DNA from: Gordonia iterans
GTDB lineage: Bacteria > Actinomycetota > Actinomycetes > Mycobacteriales > Mycobacteriaceae
Length of the DNA stretch: 64,000 nucleotides
Assembly: GCF_002993285.1 (NCBI RefSeq)
Contig: NZ_CP027433.1
Span: 3,782,001 to 3,846,000 of the forward strand
Direction: 5' to 3'
Part shown: positions 17,540-26,629 of the stretch, piece by piece
How the letters are laid out: each line of letters starts with the position of its first letter
Position numbering within the stretch: the stretch's first letter is position 1
The notes under the pieces: generated by a model
What the model was told of the DNA's origin: nothing
The model's database searches: none
What the model saw: only the letters and a program-made list of their open reading frames with translations
Position numbers and translations under genes: made by a program

Positions 17540-18019
17540 CTACTTCAGTGCCGCAGGCTTCGGGGTCACCAGCGCCGTCGCCACCGCGGCGATCCCCTCG
17601 CCGCGACCGGTCAGGCCCAGCCCGTCCGAGGTGGTGGCCGACACCGACACCGGAGCGCCCAGCAGATCGGAGAGGAGTTCCTGCGCCTCGGCGCGGCGTG
17701 GGCCGATCCGCGGCCGGTTGCCGATCACCTGGACCGCACCGTTGACCGGCGCCAGGCCGTGCTCGTCGAGCAGGGCGGCGACGTGGGCGAGCATCTGCGC
17801 CCCGGTGACGCCCTTCCACTCCGGCCGGTCGACGCCGAACACCGAGCCGAGATCACCGAGCCCGGCCGCCGAGAGCAGCGCGTCGCAGAGGGAGTGGATC
17901 CCGACGTCGCCGTCGGAGTGACCGGAGCAGCCGTCCTCGCCGTCGAACAGGAGCCCGACCATCCAACAGTCCCGGCCGGCTTCGATCACATGCACGTCGG
18001 TGCCGATGCCGACTCTCAT
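17540..18019 (-). CDS. ispF: 2-C-methyl-D-erythritol 2,4-cyclodiphosphate synthase
   Basis: The 159-aa enzyme makes the cyclodiphosphate intermediate of the MEP isoprenoid pathway. It begins [15 protein letters not shown], with metal ligands Asp8 and His10. [26 protein letters not shown] carries the third ligand and the conserved family signature (about residues 34-60). NVDA-type substrate residues appear as [14 protein letters not shown], and [15 protein letters not shown] is near the C-terminus. The ATG overlaps the ispD stop by 4 bp, so IspD and IspF are translationally coupled, as is common in this pathway. Confidence 0.96.
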   Translation of the reverse strand: MRVGIGTDVHVIEAGRDCWMVGLLFDGEDGCSGHSDGDVGIHSLCDALLSAAGLGDLGSVFGVDRPEWKGVTGAQMLAHVAALLDEHGLAPVNGAVQVIGNRPRIGPRRAEAQELLSDLLGAPVSVSATTSDGLGLTGRGEGIAAVATALVTPKPAALK

Positions 18020-18696
18020 CGGGTCTCCTCCCGGTTCAGCAGCAGTTCTGCCAGCCGCAGGTCGTACGGCGTCGTGATCTTGAACGCCAGCTCGTCGCCG
18101 GGCACCACGTGCACTTCGGCGCCGAGTGCCTCGACCAGGCCGGCGTCGTCCGTCGCGTCGGCGGCGGCGGCATGGGCCCGGCGCAGCAGCGCCGCGGCGA
18201 AGCCCTGGGGGGTCTGCACCGCACGCAGTTCGCTGCGGTCCGGCGTGGACAACACGCGACCGCGACCGTCGACGCGTTTGAGGGTGTCGGCCACCGGAAG
18301 GCCGGGGACCACCGCTTGCCTGTCGCCGCGCAACGCCGTCACCACGCGGACGAAGAGGTCCGGCGGGGTCAGTGCACGCGCGGCGTCGTGCACCAGGATC
18401 AGCTCGGCGTCGCCCGCCGCGGCGAGTCCGGCGCGCACCGAATCGCTGCGTTCGGCGCCGCCGGCCACCACCGTGACCTCGCCGAACTCTGCGCGGACTG
18501 CGTCTGCCAGCTCAGCCGGCACGATCACGACCACCTCGTCGACCACTCCGGAGGCCCGGGCGGCGTCGATACTGCGACGCAGCAGCGAACTTCCGGCAAG
18601 CTCCACGAACGCCTTCGGCCGCGGCAGACCCAGTCGGGTCCCCATACCGGCGGCGGGGATCAGGGCGACGACGCGCCCCGAACGATCAGCGGTCAG
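18016..18696 (-). CDS. ispD: 2-C-methyl-D-erythritol 4-phosphate cytidylyltransferase, non-canonical start
   Basis: This enzyme transfers CMP to MEP. The conserved nucleotide-binding start of the fold, [22 protein letters not shown], is cut if translation begins at the first ATG (18645, the M of GMGTRLG). Upstream in frame there is no ATG, GTG or TTG before a stop. CTG at 18696 is the only likely initiator that restores the motif, and it overlaps the carD stop (CTGA). Other motifs are normal: [41 protein letters not shown] and [12 protein letters not shown]. From CTG the product is 226 aa, the usual length. Confidence 0.88.
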   Translation of the reverse strand: MTADRSGRVVALIPAAGMGTRLGLPRPKAFVELAGSSLLRRSIDAARASGVVDEVVVIVPAELADAVRAEFGEVTVVAGGAERSDSVRAGLAAAGDAELILVHDAARALTPPDLFVRVVTALRGDRQAVVPGLPVADTLKRVDGRGRVLSTPDRSELRAVQTPQGFAAALLRRAHAAAADATDDAGLVEALGAEVHVVPGDELAFKITTPYDLRLAELLLNREETR

Positions 18697-19181
18697 GACG
18701 CCGCGGCCAGGATCTCGCCGAGGATGGTCTCGGCGCGGGCCTCATCGGTGTCCTGCGCGAGCGAGAGCTCGTCGACCAGCACGCGGCGGGCGCGCGTCAA
18801 CATGCGCTTCTCACCCGCCGACAGTCCCCGGTCCTGCTCCCGACGCCACAGGTCTCGCACGATCTCGGCCACCTTGATGATGTCGCCGGAGATCAACTTC
18901 TCCTGATTGGCCTTGAACCTGCGCGCCCAGTTGGTCGGCTCTTCGGTGTGCGGTGCACGCAGCACCTCGAAGACCTGGTCCAGCCCCTCGGCGCCGACGA
19001 CGTCGCGCACGCCGACGTAATCAAGCTTGCTGGAAGGGATCTGAACAGTCATGTCACCGTCGGTCACCTTCAGGACCAGATACTCGACCTCTTCACCCTT
19101 GATGGTCCGTACGACGATGTCTTCCACCCGAGCAGCACCGTGGTGCGGATACACGACGGTGTCACCAACTTTGAAATTCAA
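18693..19181 (-). CDS. carD: RNA polymerase-binding transcription factor CarD
   Basis: CarD binds the RNAP beta subunit and the upstream edge of the promoter bubble to stabilise open complexes; it is essential in mycobacteria. The 162-aa protein starts [21 protein letters not shown], the Tudor-like RNAP-interaction domain (about residues 1-55). The helical C-terminal domain follows, with the promoter-fork Trp region [16 protein letters not shown] (Trp near 85). The conserved first residues map onto a TTG initiator at 19181; the nearest upstream purine-rich stretch is AAAGGGG. It is followed by ispD-ispF-cysS-rlmB, as in M. tuberculosis. Confidence 0.96.
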   Translation of the reverse strand: MNFKVGDTVVYPHHGAARVEDIVVRTIKGEEVEYLVLKVTDGDMTVQIPSSKLDYVGVRDVVGAEGLDQVFEVLRAPHTEEPTNWARRFKANQEKLISGDIIKVAEIVRDLWRREQDRGLSAGEKRMLTRARRVLVDELSLAQDTDEARAETILGEILAAAS

Positions 19182-19400
19182 TGCTCCGTGCCCCTTTCGA
19201 GTGTTACCAGTCTAACACGCGACGACGACACCGATTCTCCGGCGGTGCAGGTCAGGGCCTATGACGACGGCCCGGAGACCGTCGGCCACCCGTCCCGCAG
19301 GCCGCTGATCACCCCAGGTCCGATGGCCGCGACCGCTCGCGCGGCCACTGATTTGCCACCAATCTGGCCACCCCGTCGGACTTTTCCGGGTGCGGCCCAC

Positions 19401-19458
19401 TACGCTGCGTAGTGAAGCGTCGCGCGGCAACCGTGCGCGACGCGCGAAACTTCGGAGG
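19401..19458 (+). promoter_or_regulatory. Promoter and ribosome-binding site of lpqE
   Basis: TACGCT at 19401-19406 is a plausible -10 box. GGAGG at 19454-19458 lies 7 nt before the GTG at 19466 and decides that start over an upstream frame extension. The 19182-19400 stretch between carD and lpqE otherwise holds only the two divergent promoters. Confidence 0.5.
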
Positions 19459-19465
19459 ATTGAAG

Positions 19466-20200
19466 GTGTCAGTGTTCACTCGGACCACTCGCCGCATCGC
19501 CAAGGGCGCCGCGGTCGGCGCTCTCGGCCTCGCGCTCGCACTGGGTAGCACCGCGTGCAGCGCCGGCAAGATCTCCCAGACCAACAACAAGGAAGCCGCG
19601 ATCAACGGCGCAAACGGCACCATCGCGCTCGACCCGGGCCAGACCGAGGGCGACCAGACGATCCTGCCGGGGTCCATCGCGATCCGGAATCTGCAGATCA
19701 TGTACCCGGTCGAGAAGGCCTCGGAGGTCTTCGGCGACGGCGGCCCGTTCAAGCTGGTCTTCACCATCGCGAACGACAGCCAGATCCGCTACGTCAAGCT
19801 CACCGGAATCACCGCCCCGCAGGGCAAGGTCGAGTTCATCACCTCCTCCGGCCGCTCCTCGTCGCCCGGCGACAACGGCATCATCGCGCCGAACAGCTAC
19901 CTGAACGCCGGCGTCCCGTCGAATCTTTCCGACGACGAGGCGAAGAACGACGGCATCACCCGCCTCGACGCCGAGCTCACCAACACGGGCGAGACGGTCG
20001 CGGCCGGCCTGACCGTCCCGCTGACCCTCACCTTCGAGGTGTACGACGTGCCCGCCGACAAGGACGGCAAGCCCACCGGTCCGTCGATCGGCACCAAGAC
20101 CATCACCCTGGCGACCCCGGTCGACGGCAGCAATCTCGAAGAGCGCAACGATGTGGTGCGCGACGTGCAACCTCCCCACGGCGAGGGCGGCCATCACTGA
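19466..20200 (+). CDS. lpqE: Lipoprotein LpqE-like
   Basis: The 244-aa product has a signal peptide rich in Arg at the N-terminus (TRTTRRIAKGAAVG) and a lipobox STAC (Cys near residue 29). The mature part is a secreted beta-rich domain. IAIRNLQIMYP (about 72-82), FTIANDS and the LTLTFEVYDVP strand resemble copper-chaperone-like (PCuAC-type) folds noted in LpqE. The tail is His-rich (PPHGEGGHH), which fits metal binding but is not proof. It stands between carD and radA, the same position as Rv3584. A strong hairpin follows the stop. Confidence 0.85.
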   Translation: MSVFTRTTRRIAKGAAVGALGLALALGSTACSAGKISQTNNKEAAINGANGTIALDPGQTEGDQTILPGSIAIRNLQIMYPVEKASEVFGDGGPFKLVFTIANDSQIRYVKLTGITAPQGKVEFITSSGRSSSPGDNGIIAPNSYLNAGVPSNLSDDEAKNDGITRLDAELTNTGETVAAGLTVPLTLTFEVYDVPADKDGKPTGPSIGTKTITLATPVDGSNLEERNDVVRDVQPPHGEGGHH

Positions 20201-20223
20201 TCCGGCACCCCACAGCGGACGTT

Positions 20224-20252
20224 CGGCCCCGATCCTCGCAGGATCGGGGCCG
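20224..20252 (+). terminator. Hairpin terminator after lpqE
   Basis: A 12-bp perfect stem, CGGCCCCGATCC (20224-20235) with GGATCGGGGCCG (20241-20252), and a 5-nt loop, begins 24 bp after the lpqE stop. Confidence 0.7.
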
Positions 20253-20315
20253 GACGCATCTCGGGTGCGCGTCCCCCGGTCGAGCGGCACGGTCGGCGGT
20301 GTCGGCGGCCTGATC

Positions 20316-20321
20316 TAGGGT
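20316..20321 (+). promoter_or_regulatory. -10 box of radA (leaderless type)
   Basis: TAGGGT is followed by 6 nt and the GTG at 20328. There is no other Shine-Dalgarno candidate. Confidence 0.5.
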
Positions 20322-20327
20322 GAGCGC

Positions 20328-21710
20328 GTGGCGAAAACGAAGGCGGTCTTCCGGTGCGGCGCCTGCGGACATCAGGTGCCCAAGTGGGTCGGCCGGTGCC
20401 CGGACTGCGGCGAATGGGGTTCGATCGAGGAGGGCGTCCCGGCAACGGCTGCGGGCGGTCCTGCGTCGGTGGCCCCGCGCAGCCCGGCTGTGCGCATCAC
20501 CGAGATCGATCCGGAGGCGGCGGGCGCGACGCCCACCGGGATCGGCGAGTTCGACCGGGTCCTCGGCCGCGGGGTGGTGCCCGGTTCGGTGATCCTGCTC
20601 GCGGGCGAACCCGGCGTCGGGAAATCCACGCTGCTCCTGGAGACGGTGAAGCAGTGGGCCCGGGGCGGGCGCACCGCCCTCTACGTCACGGGCGAGGAAT
20701 CGGCCGGGCAGGTGCGGCTGCGCGCCGAACGCACCGACGCCGTGCACCAGAACGTCTATCTGGCCGCCGAGACCGACCTGGCGACCATTCTCGGCCACAC
20801 CGAGCAGGTTCGGCCGAGCCTGCTGATCGTCGACTCGGTGCAGACGGTGCAGGCCACCGGCGCCGACGGCGTGTCCGGCGGCGTCACCCAGATCCGCGCG
20901 GTGACCACCGCCCTGGTCTCGCTCGCCAAGAACAGCGGCGTCTCGGTGATCCTGGTCGGCCACGTCACCAAGGACGGCAACGTCGCCGGGCCGCGCTCAC
21001 TGGAGCATCTGGTCGACGTCGTGCTGGCCTTCGAGGGCGACCGGCACTCGTCGCTGCGCCTCGTGCGCGGCATCAAGAACCGCTTCGGTCCGTCGGACGA
21101 GGTGGGGTGCTTCGAGCAGCGCAGCGACGGCATCCACGAGGTCAGCGATCCGTCGGGGATCTTCGTCCACCAGCACCAGAACGACGTGGCCGGCAGCGTC
21201 AACCTGGTGGCCATGGACGGAAGGCGCGCGCTGGTGGGCGAGATCCAGGCCCTGATGAGCAAGACCCAGGCGAACCTGCCCCGACGCGCGGCCTCCGGGC
21301 TCGACCCCGCCCGGCTGTCGATGATGCTGGCCGTCGCCTCGGCGCGCGCGAACGTGCCGACCCACGACATGGAGGTCTACGTGTCGACGGTCGGCGGTAT
21401 GAAGGTCACCGAGCCGGCCGCCGATCTGGCGCTGTTCCTGGCCTTGCGCTCCGCCCACAAGGACCGGCCGATCCCGCACGGGACCGTCGCCATCGGCGAG
21501 GTGGGCCTCACCGGCGAAGTCCGGCGCGTCTCCTCGATCGGCCGTCGTGTGGCCGAGGCCAAGCGGCTCGGCTTCACGCACGCGGTGATTCCGGCCGGCT
21601 CCGATGAGGAACTGCCCAGCGGCATCCGGATCAGCCGGGTCGCCGACCTGGCCGAAGCGGCCGAAGCGGCGATGCGGCCGTCGAACGACTACGCCTCCGC
21701 CCCGTTCTGA
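20328..21710 (+). CDS. radA: DNA repair protein RadA (Sms)
   Basis: The 460-aa protein is a RecA-like branch-migration helicase acting on recombination intermediates. It has a four-Cys zinc finger (CGACGHQ...CPDC, residues 9-27). The RecA-like ATPase core carries Walker A GEPGVGKST (near 92-100) and LIVDSVQT (Walker B), and the RadA-specific KNRFGPSDE motif is present. A C-terminal Lon-protease-like domain begins near residue 300 (ALVGEIQALM). All motifs are intact and the length is typical. It lies in the conserved lpqE-radA-disA order. Confidence 0.96.
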   Translation: MAKTKAVFRCGACGHQVPKWVGRCPDCGEWGSIEEGVPATAAGGPASVAPRSPAVRITEIDPEAAGATPTGIGEFDRVLGRGVVPGSVILLAGEPGVGKSTLLLETVKQWARGGRTALYVTGEESAGQVRLRAERTDAVHQNVYLAAETDLATILGHTEQVRPSLLIVDSVQTVQATGADGVSGGVTQIRAVTTALVSLAKNSGVSVILVGHVTKDGNVAGPRSLEHLVDVVLAFEGDRHSSLRLVRGIKNRFGPSDEVGCFEQRSDGIHEVSDPSGIFVHQHQNDVAGSVNLVAMDGRRALVGEIQALMSKTQANLPRRAASGLDPARLSMMLAVASARANVPTHDMEVYVSTVGGMKVTEPAADLALFLALRSAHKDRPIPHGTVAIGEVGLTGEVRRVSSIGRRVAEAKRLGFTHAVIPAGSDEELPSGIRISRVADLAEAAEAAMRPSNDYASAPF

Positions 21711-21746
21711 GCCGCCGGTCCCGCGTCACTCTGACCGGCCCCGGCG

Positions 21747-22346
21747 TCACTGGAGTTCGACGTCCCAGTTGACCCTGGTCCCCTCGATGGAGGTGACCGT
21801 CAGCAGGACTTCGGCCTCCTCACCGTCGGCGGCGGTCGCCGAGCACCGCATCGTGGTGCCGATCTGGGCGGCGAGGTTCCCCGGGCAGCTGACGGTCAGA
21901 TCCCGTCCCGGATTCTCCCGATTCAGGTGATCCGCCGTCGTCGACTCGACAGTGGCCCGCTCGACCGCAGTCGCGGCCTCCTCGGTGGCCGTCGTCTCGG
22001 CGGTCGTCGGGCTGTCGGTCGCACTCGCGAGGTCGTCACGCACGTAGCGGAAGTTGATGGTGTCGCCGTCGATCGAGGTCACCGTGACTGTGAAGGGTGC
22101 CGCCTGCCCGGCGATCATCACCTGGCACTTCTGCGTGGCTCCGACCTCGCCTTTGAGGTCACCGTCGCAGCGCACGTCGGGCCTACTCCCCTCGCCCGCA
22201 CCGATCTCGTCGGCGAGCTTGCTCTGGAGCGAGTCCTTCGACAGCTTCTTGTCGCCGACCGAGACGCTCGCCGAACATCCGGTCACCACCAGCACGGCAC
22301 CGGCGATCATCGCGATCGCCGCTCGACGGATTGCTGAGGGATTCAT
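21747..22346 (-). CDS. Lipoprotein with two DUF4333-like domains
   Basis: The 199-aa product begins with a signal peptide and lipobox VTGC (Cys near 24). Two homologous modules follow. Module 1 has RPDVRCDGDLKGEVGATQKCQV and TVTSIDGDTINF (about 55-105). Module 2 has DLTVSCPGNLAAQIGTTMRCS and TVTSIEGTRVNW (about 150-195). A Thr/Ala-rich linker joins them. Each module has the Cys pair and the TVTSI-G strand of DUF4333, a mycobacterial extracytoplasmic domain of unknown function. GGAGG lies 5 nt before the ATG. It is convergent with radA. Confidence 0.8.
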   Translation of the reverse strand: MNPSAIRRAAIAMIAGAVLVVTGCSASVSVGDKKLSKDSLQSKLADEIGAGEGSRPDVRCDGDLKGEVGATQKCQVMIAGQAAPFTVTVTSIDGDTINFRYVRDDLASATDSPTTAETTATEEAATAVERATVESTTADHLNRENPGRDLTVSCPGNLAAQIGTTMRCSATAADGEEAEVLLTVTSIEGTRVNWDVELQ

Positions 22347-22420
22347 GGGGACCTCCGGAGTCAGACGTGCTGCTCAGTATCCCCCTACTGCCGCCGCTGC
22401 GGAGGCAGTCCGGGCAGCCG

Positions 22421-22936
22421 TTACGTGATCGCGTTCTCTTTGTAGGCCGCGAAGTGCCGGCGAACGTCGATCGCGATGAAGATGCCGTGCGCGAATGCCA
22501 CCGGCCGGGCCGGATCGGCGAGGTGCGCGGTGGACCGCACGAACACCTTCCGGCGTTCCTTGGCCACCACCTCGGCGTCGAACTTCAGGACGGATCCGAG
22601 CGGGATCGGCTCGGCGAAGTCGACCTCCAGATGCCCGGTGACGGGCGGCACGCCGATCAGCAGCGGCGCCGTCCCCATCAGCTCGTCGAACGCCGCGGCC
22701 AGGATCCCGCCGTGGATCACTCCGGGGCCGCCCTGCATCCACGGCTCCACCGCCATCTCGGCGGTGAGCCGGAATCCTTCGCCGACGAACACCTTGAGGC
22801 GCAGACCGACCGGAGCGTCGTCCCCGCAGCCGTAGCAGAAGCCGTGGTGCAGACGAAGCGGCTCTCCGGGGGCGGGCGCCTTCGGGTGCAGCTCCATCGG
22901 CTCGGGGTTCGCGGGCAGTTCGAACACGGGTTTCAC
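22421..22936 (-). CDS. PaaI/4HBT-type hotdog thioesterase
   Basis: The 171-aa protein has the hotdog-fold signature [20 protein letters not shown] (about residues 69-88) with the HGG loop and the Asp/Glu used in catalysis. The strand [15 protein letters not shown] follows. An N-terminal [12 protein letters not shown] motif (about 34-45) is typical of the actinobacterial subgroup. It probably hydrolyses an acyl-CoA; the substrate is not evident. GTG start at 22936, with TAGCGT 8 nt upstream, so the leader is at most very short. It is divergent from disA. Confidence 0.85.
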   Translation of the reverse strand: MKPVFELPANPEPMELHPKAPAPGEPLRLHHGFCYGCGDDAPVGLRLKVFVGEGFRLTAEMAVEPWMQGGPGVIHGGILAAAFDELMGTAPLLIGVPPVTGHLEVDFAEPIPLGSVLKFDAEVVAKERRKVFVRSTAHLADPARPVAFAHGIFIAIDVRRHFAAYKENAIT

Positions 22937-23018
22937 AGACCGTTACGCTAACCCATACACGCCGGAGCATGTTCGCCCGAGCCCGCCCGCCAGGCCCCGC
23001 CAGCTATCGGAGACGACG

Positions 23019-24104
23019 ATGACCCTCACCGAGCCGACGTCCGACCAGACGCGCGCCACCCTGCGCCGCGTCGCCCCCGGCACCCGGCTGCGCGACGGCC
23101 TCGAGCGGATTCTGCGCGGCGGCACCGGCGCCCTGATCGTGCTGGGGTACGACGAAGACACCGAACGGATCTGCGACGGCGGATTCCACCTGGACGTGGA
23201 GTTCGCCCCGACGAGGCTGCGCGAGCTCGCCAAGATGGACGGCGCGGTGGTGCTGTCCGGGGACGGAAACCGCATCCTCCGGGCCAACGTGCAGCTGGTG
23301 CCCGATCCGACGATTCCGACGGCCGAGTCAGGCACCCGGCACCGGGCGGCCGAGCGCACCGCGATCCAGACCGGCACGCCGGTGATCACGGTGAGCGCGT
23401 CGATGTCGATCGTCAGCCTGTACGTCGACGGCAACCGTCGCGTGGTGGAGAACCCGGACGCGCTGCTGTCGCGCGCCAACGTGGCGCTTTCGACGCTGGA
23501 ACGGTACAAGTCGCGGCTCGACGAGGTCAGCGCACAGCTTTCGCGGGCCGAGATCGAGGACTACGTGCTGCTGCGCGATGCCTGCAGTGCGGCCCAGCGC
23601 ATGGAGATGGTGCGCCGCGTCGGCGTCGAGATCGAGGACTACGTCCTGGAACTGGGCACCTACGGCCGCCAGGTGGACCTCCAGCTGGAGGAGCTCACCA
23701 GTGAGAACGACATCATGCGCGAGCTCCTGGTGCGCGACTACCAGCCGGCCCCCGAACCGGCGAACACCGAGCAGGTGCGGCAGATCCTGGACTCGCTGGA
23801 GAACCTGTCGAACGCCGATCTTCTCGATCTCACCCTGGTGGCCGGCGCCTTCGGGTACCCGACCACCATCGAGGCGCAGGATCTGCCGATGAGCCCCCGC
23901 GGCTACCGTCTGCTCGCCCGCATCTCCCGCCTCCAGTTCGGCCACATCGACCGCCTGGTGCGCGAGTTCGGTTCACTGCAGTCACTGTTGGCGTGCAGCG
24001 CCGCGGACCTGCAGGCGGTCGAGGGAATCGGCAGCATCTGGGCCCGTCACATCCGGGAAGGTCTCTCCCGCCTCGCCGAGAGCAGTCTCGAGCGCTTCGA
24101 CTGA
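23019..24104 (+). CDS. disA: DNA integrity scanning protein DisA (diadenylate cyclase)
   Basis: DisA makes c-di-AMP from two ATP and pauses when its DNA-binding domain meets branched DNA. The 361-aa protein has an N-terminal DAC domain with the DGA motif at 74-76 and the RHR motif at 107-109 ([10 protein letters not shown]). A helical spine follows (about 150-290), and a C-terminal helix-hairpin-helix domain ([16 protein letters not shown], about 335-350) completes it. All catalytic residues are present. It follows radA, the conserved DNA-repair pairing seen across Gram-positive bacteria. Confidence 0.97.
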   Translation: MTLTEPTSDQTRATLRRVAPGTRLRDGLERILRGGTGALIVLGYDEDTERICDGGFHLDVEFAPTRLRELAKMDGAVVLSGDGNRILRANVQLVPDPTIPTAESGTRHRAAERTAIQTGTPVITVSASMSIVSLYVDGNRRVVENPDALLSRANVALSTLERYKSRLDEVSAQLSRAEIEDYVLLRDACSAAQRMEMVRRVGVEIEDYVLELGTYGRQVDLQLEELTSENDIMRELLVRDYQPAPEPANTEQVRQILDSLENLSNADLLDLTLVAGAFGYPTTIEAQDLPMSPRGYRLLARISRLQFGHIDRLVREFGSLQSLLACSAADLQAVEGIGSIWARHIREGLSRLAESSLERFD

Positions 24105-24125
24105 ACGCGCGCCCGGGGCGGTCGC

Positions 24126-24839
24126 CTACTGCTGCGGCGGCGCGATCACGTTGAAGGTGATCGGGGCCGACTCCTTGGCGCCTATCTTGGCGATGGCCTG
24201 GTAGGCGCCGACTGGAATCGCCACTCGCGGCCGGTCGCAGCCGGGGCTGCTGGTGGTACCCGACCAGGTGACGGTGTCGGTCACCTGCTGGCCGGGCGCG
24301 AGGGTCTGGTCGTTCACCGTCTTGTCCGGGGCGCAGTCCTGGGCGCTCCACAGTGTGCGCGTACCGTCGAGCGACCGGACGACGACGTTCTGCGATGCCT
24401 TGCCGACATCCCGCGAGCAGGCCGCCAGACCGCCGTTGGTGGTCACGATGGTGAAGACCGGCTGGTCGCCCTTGGTGTAGGTGGGCTTGTCGGTGTACAG
24501 GACCACCGAGAGCGACTGGTCCGAGCACGGAACGGCGCTGTCGCCGGCCGCCGGTGAGGTCTGCGGCGGAGTCTCCGTCTGGCTGGGCGACGACGGCGGC
24601 GCACTGGTCGGCGCCTGTCCCGAGATGCTCGGGGCGGGTGCGGGGAGCTCTCCCGACGCCGGAGCGTCGGCCTGCGAGCTGGCGGCGGCGTTGGCCGCAG
24701 ACGCGTCATCGTCGCCGCTGGAACTCGCCCACACGATCAGCCCGATCACCACGGCGATCGCCACCACTGCGACGGCGACGGCGAGCAGCCGTCGACGCCA
24801 GTAGACCTCGGTAGGCAGCGGTCCGCTCGGTTCGATCAC
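24126..24839 (-). CDS. Single-pass membrane protein, Rv3587c-like
   Basis: From the GTG at 24839 the product is 237 aa. A basic stretch (YWRRRLL) precedes one membrane segment (about residues 18-38). A long Ala/Ser/Pro linker follows (about 40-100), then an extracytoplasmic domain with four Cys (SAVPCSD, LAACSRD, AQDCAPD, PGCDRPR), probably disulfide-bonded, and a beta-rich end (AIPVGAYQAIAKIG). TACCGT ends 7 nt before 24839, favouring it over a GTG at 24848 that overlaps the -10 box. It sits between disA and canB exactly as Rv3587c. Function unknown. Confidence 0.78.
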   Translation of the reverse strand: MIEPSGPLPTEVYWRRRLLAVAVAVVAIAVVIGLIVWASSSGDDDASAANAAASSQADAPASGELPAPAPSISGQAPTSAPPSSPSQTETPPQTSPAAGDSAVPCSDQSLSVVLYTDKPTYTKGDQPVFTIVTTNGGLAACSRDVGKASQNVVVRSLDGTRTLWSAQDCAPDKTVNDQTLAPGQQVTDTVTWSGTTSSPGCDRPRVAIPVGAYQAIAKIGAKESAPITFNVIAPPQQ

Positions 24840-24846
24840 GTCTGCC

Positions 24847-24852
24847 ACGGTA
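24847..24852 (-). promoter_or_regulatory. -10 box of the Rv3587c-like gene (leaderless type)
   Basis: TACCGT on the minus strand, 7 nt before the GTG at 24839. Confidence 0.5.
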
Positions 24853-24932
24853 TCGCCGCACGCCAGGGCCCTCGCCGACCCGGCACGGCGTGTCGCGACT
24901 TGAGCGGGCAGATCACAGCCCGCACTCAGGTA

Positions 24933-25568
24933 TCAAGCAGTGGTCGGCATGTCCTCGCCGATGTCGCCGATCAGGCCGGACATGTTCACCGCGCCGTCGT
25001 CCAGGTGATAGTTGAGCCCGACGATGGCCAGCCGGCCCTCGGCGACCCGCTCGGCGATGATCCGGCTGCGATCCATCAACAGCTTGCCGGTCTCGTTGAC
25101 GTGCTTGGCCTCGAACTCGTCGACACGAGTGAGTCCCTCTCCCCGCCCGGCGATGACACTCGGGGCCACCCGCTCGACGATGCTGCGCACATAGCCGCCC
25201 GGGAGTTCCAGTTCGTCGAGCGCCCGGAGGGTCGCCGAGATCGCCCCGCAGCTGTCGTGCCCGAGGACGATGATCAGCGGGACGTTCAGGTACTCGACGC
25301 CGAACTCGATGGATCCGAGCACCGAGGCGTCCAGCACGTGCCCGGCGGTCCGGACCACGAACATGTCGCCCAGCCCCTGGTCGAAGATCACCTCGGCGGC
25401 GACCCGCGAGTCGCCGCAGCCGAACAGCACCACGTGGGGCGCCTGGCCGCCGACCAGCTTGGCGCGGTCGGCGATACCCTGACTGGGATGTATCGACTCG
25501 CCCCTGACGAAGCGCTCGTTGCCTTCTTTGATGACCTGCCATGCCTGCGCGGGAGTGAGATCCTTCAT
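24933..25568 (-). CDS. canB: Beta-class carbonic anhydrase CanB
   Basis: The 211-aa enzyme interconverts CO2 and bicarbonate. The beta-class zinc ligands appear in FGCGDSRV (Cys and the catalytic Asp-Arg dyad, near residue 50) and GHDSCGAI (His and Cys, near 105). LGSIEFGVEYLNVPLIIVLGH lies between them, cut here. The N-terminus KDLTPAQAWQVIKEGNERFV matches the family start. The ATG at 25568 overlaps the divergent mutY ATG by 2 bp. Same position as Rv3588c. Confidence 0.95.
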   Translation of the reverse strand: MKDLTPAQAWQVIKEGNERFVRGESIHPSQGIADRAKLVGGQAPHVVLFGCGDSRVAAEVIFDQGLGDMFVVRTAGHVLDASVLGSIEFGVEYLNVPLIIVLGHDSCGAISATLRALDELELPGGYVRSIVERVAPSVIAGRGEGLTRVDEFEAKHVNETGKLLMDRSRIIAERVAEGRLAIVGLNYHLDDGAVNMSGLIGDIGEDMPTTA

Positions 25569-26460
25569 GGTTGACAGTTTGCCACCAGAGCCCGTGCTCC
25601 ACTGGTTCAGGAGGGTGCGCCGGCCGCTGCCCTGGCGCGCGAGCGGTGTCACCGGGTGGCACATCCTGATCAGCGAGATCATGCTGCAGCAGACCCCGGT
25701 CGCACGCGTAGAGGGTCCGTGGTCCGAATGGGTGTCGCGCTGGCCGGTCCCGTCCGCGATGGCTGCGGCACCGGCCGGCGAGGTGCTGCGAGCGTGGGGC
25801 AAGCTCGGCTATCCGAGACGCGCACTGCGGTTGCACGAATGCGCGAAAGTCCTTGCCGCAGAGCATGACGACGTCGTTCCCGACGACGTGGCAACTCTCT
25901 TGGGCCTGCCCGGCATCGGCGACTACACGGCGCGCGCGGTGGCCTGCTTCGCGCACGGTCAGGCGGTACCGGTGGTCGACACCAATGTGCGGAGGGTGAT
26001 CGCCCGGGCGGTGCACGGCCGCGAACCCGGAAACCCCTCGAAGGCGGACCTTGCCGACGCCGAAGCCTTGCTACCGCGGCTCCACGACGGCTCCCCGGCG
26101 CCGGAGGCACCGGAGTTCTCCGCCGCGCTGATGGAGCTGGGTGCGCTGGTGTGCACGGCGCGGAACCCGCGATGCGCGGAGTGCCCGATCAGCCGATCGT
26201 GCCGCTGGCTCGGCCGTGGTCGGCCGGCGTACGACGGTCCCGCGCGCCGGACTCAGAAGTACGAGGGCACCGACCGGCAGGCCCGCGGAAAGTTGCTCGA
26301 CGTGTTGCGCGCCGCCCCTGGACCGGTGGAGCGCGCGCGGCTGGACCTGGCCTGGACACGGGACCTGGCCCAGCGCGACCGCGCCCTCGACTCGCTCCTC
26401 ACCGACGGCCTGGTCGAACTGACCGACGAGGGCCTGTTCTGCCTGGCCGGCGAAGGCTGA
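25567..26460 (+). CDS. mutY: A/G-specific adenine DNA glycosylase MutY
   Basis: MutY removes adenine mispaired with 8-oxoguanine. The 297-aa protein has the catalytic Glu in SEIMLQQTP (about residue 37-45). The helix-hairpin-helix LPGIGDYTARAVACF is followed by catalytic Asp in VVDTNVRRV, and the [4Fe-4S] ligands are in CTARNPRCAECPISRSC (C-x6-C-x2-C-x5-C). The C-terminal part is short, as in mycobacterial MutY. I use the ATG at 25567; a GTG at 25555 would extend it further into canB on the other strand. Order matches Rv3589. Confidence 0.94.
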   Translation: MVDSLPPEPVLHWFRRVRRPLPWRASGVTGWHILISEIMLQQTPVARVEGPWSEWVSRWPVPSAMAAAPAGEVLRAWGKLGYPRRALRLHECAKVLAAEHDDVVPDDVATLLGLPGIGDYTARAVACFAHGQAVPVVDTNVRRVIARAVHGREPGNPSKADLADAEALLPRLHDGSPAPEAPEFSAALMELGALVCTARNPRCAECPISRSCRWLGRGRPAYDGPARRTQKYEGTDRQARGKLLDVLRAAPGPVERARLDLAWTRDLAQRDRALDSLLTDGLVELTDEGLFCLAGEG

Positions 26461-26629
26461 TCCGGGCGGGTTCGGCATCGGGGTTCGCTGTGTGCCACCC
26501 ACCGCACCCACCGACGGCTATGGAAGAACTTCCACAGGCCGCTCGGCTCACGGCCGAAACGTCCCCGGTACGAATCGAGTTCTCTCTCGTACTCTGCTCG
26601 CCATTCGTTTCTCCGGGAACGCATGGACC

